Source: JBFLVQ01 sp040758525
GTDB lineage: Bacteria > Acidobacteriota > Blastocatellia > Chloracidobacteriales > JADJPF01
Length of the DNA: 15,723 nt
Direction of reading: 5' to 3'
Assembly (NCBI GenBank): GCA_040758525.1
Contig: JBFLVQ010000145.1
Location: forward strand, 1 to 15,723
This document shows, one piece after another, positions 15,082 through 15,723 of the stretch; position 1 is the stretch's first letter, and each line of letters opens with the position of its first letter. Under the pieces are notes generated by a model. The model was not told the origin of the DNA and did not search any database. It saw only the letters and a program-made list of their open reading frames with translations. The position numbers and the translations under genes are program-made.

Positions 15082-15453
15082 CTATTTCTCCTTCGCGAGT
15101 GGAGCGAGCAACTTGCTCATGCTCGACGAGAACCGTACCCAGATCCTAGCCATCTCAAGTACTCGCTCTTTTCCCGCTGGGGTAAGCTGATAGTATTTCC
15201 TTGGATGTCCAGTATCAGACTCCACCCATTCACTTTGTACCATTCCCAATGCTTTTAAGCGGTTGAGCAGTGGATAGACGGTTCCCTCTGATATGATTAA
15301 ATCGGAATCGCTACCCAGCCGCCGTAGTATCTCAAGCCCATAGAGTTTTCCACTCCATAACGTAGCCAGTATTGCTAGCTCAAGACATCCTTTACGTAGC
15401 TGTACTTCCCACTTGTCTCCAGTCATTTGATCGCGGTCATTGATCTCTTTCAC
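15082..15453 (-). CDS. PadR-family transcriptional regulator
   Basis: The 123-residue protein has the PadR winged helix: LELAILATLWSGKLYGLEI, then recognition helix region SEGTVYPLLNRLKALGMV and the wing ESDTGHPRKYYQLTPAG. The long C-terminal dimer domain of larger PadR proteins is short here, as in PadR subfamily 2. I kept the GTG at 15453 because AAGG lies 7 bases upstream; an ATG at 15429 lacks a good site. It begins the operon with the HAAS and CPBP genes and very likely represses it through the palindrome at 15458-15478, which covers its own ribosome site. Confidence 0.92.
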   Translation of the reverse strand: MKEINDRDQMTGDKWEVQLRKGCLELAILATLWSGKLYGLEILRRLGSDSDLIISEGTVYPLLNRLKALGMVQSEWVESDTGHPRKYYQLTPAGKERVLEMARIWVRFSSSMSKLLAPLAKEK

Positions 15454-15457
15454 ATTG

Positions 15458-15478
15458 ATACCTTAGTATACAAGGTAT
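15458..15478. promoter_or_regulatory. Likely PadR operator over promoter and ribosome site
   Basis: ATACCTT (15458-15464) and AAGGTAT (15472-15478) are perfect 7-base arms around a 7-base centre that contains GTATAC. On the minus strand the centre offers TATACT, a good -10 element, and the arm nearest the gene contains the AAGG ribosome site 7 bases before GTG 15453. Binding here would block both transcription and translation. The pattern ATAC...GTAT is typical of PadR operators. Confidence 0.65.
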
Positions 15479-15499
15479 GATGTAGTCAATAGCTAAATT

Positions 15500-15518
15500 G
15501 GTAATTTGACGAATTACC
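15500..15518. promoter_or_regulatory. Second inverted repeat upstream of padR-like gene
   Basis: GGTAATT (15500-15506) and AATTACC (15512-15518) are perfect 7-base arms around TGACG. It lies 22 bases beyond the first operator, about two helical turns, so a second dimer or another regulator could bind. The remaining 15519-15723 shows no gene or clear signal. Confidence 0.45.
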
Positions 15519-15723
15519 TCCCTATGCTTAGCTTCAAAATTATTATGAGAGGGTATGTATGGGGCTTATTCGATGGTATTGACAAATTCTCCAGTCTGGA
15601 GTTGTCTACGACCATCAGTATCCAATGTACGGGAGAAGAGTACTAGTCTTACAATAGATAGGAAAAGTTACTTTCTTGCTAGTATTTTAAGTATCCAGGC
15701 GACCCTTTAACGCTTAATGCCAA

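Overview
The window looks like part of a Gram-negative genome or secondary replicon of moderate-to-low G+C. It has a TonB-dependent receptor with a carboxypeptidase-regulatory-like N-terminus, a hybrid histidine kinase with a two-component-regulator propeller, a receiver-Ser/Thr-kinase fusion and a PadR/HAAS pair. Together these suggest an Acidobacteriota-like (perhaps Blastocatellia-like) bacterium. This is an inference from gene families, not a phylogenetic result.

Left part (1-1344, + strand): the 3' end of a subtilisin-like protease carrying the C-terminal domain typical of cyanobactin-type PatG maturation proteases. It is followed by a small cysteine-rich peptide gene whose N-terminus resembles cyanobactin-type precursor leaders. 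This is probably the edge of a RiPP (ribosomally made, modified peptide) cluster that continues to the left of the window.

Central part (1526-8484, + strand): a compact signalling operon. It encodes a 1328-residue hybrid sensor kinase with a 14-blade propeller, then a receiver-Ser/Thr-kinase fusion, then (overlapping by 38 bases) a 528-residue unrecognised protein with two helical regions that could be winged helices. Directly after that gene lie three 21-bp-phased AAAyTGTGG repeats followed by an A+T-rich stretch. The arrangement resembles a replication initiator gene next to an iteron origin, but it is unproven.

Next (8706-10053, + strand): two separately translated genes, an unrecognised probably beta-rich protein with a perfect Shine-Dalgarno and a DUF6615-like protein with a possible PD-(D/E)XK nuclease core. 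Each is followed by a strong hairpin.

Right part (10184-15453, - strand): a TonB-dependent outer-membrane receptor with a small TonB-C-terminal-domain protein downstream of it, then an operon reading PadR regulator, HAAS-domain membrane protein, CPBP intramembrane protease. The PadR start is covered by a likely autoregulatory operator. No tRNA, rRNA, CRISPR array or insertion sequence was seen.
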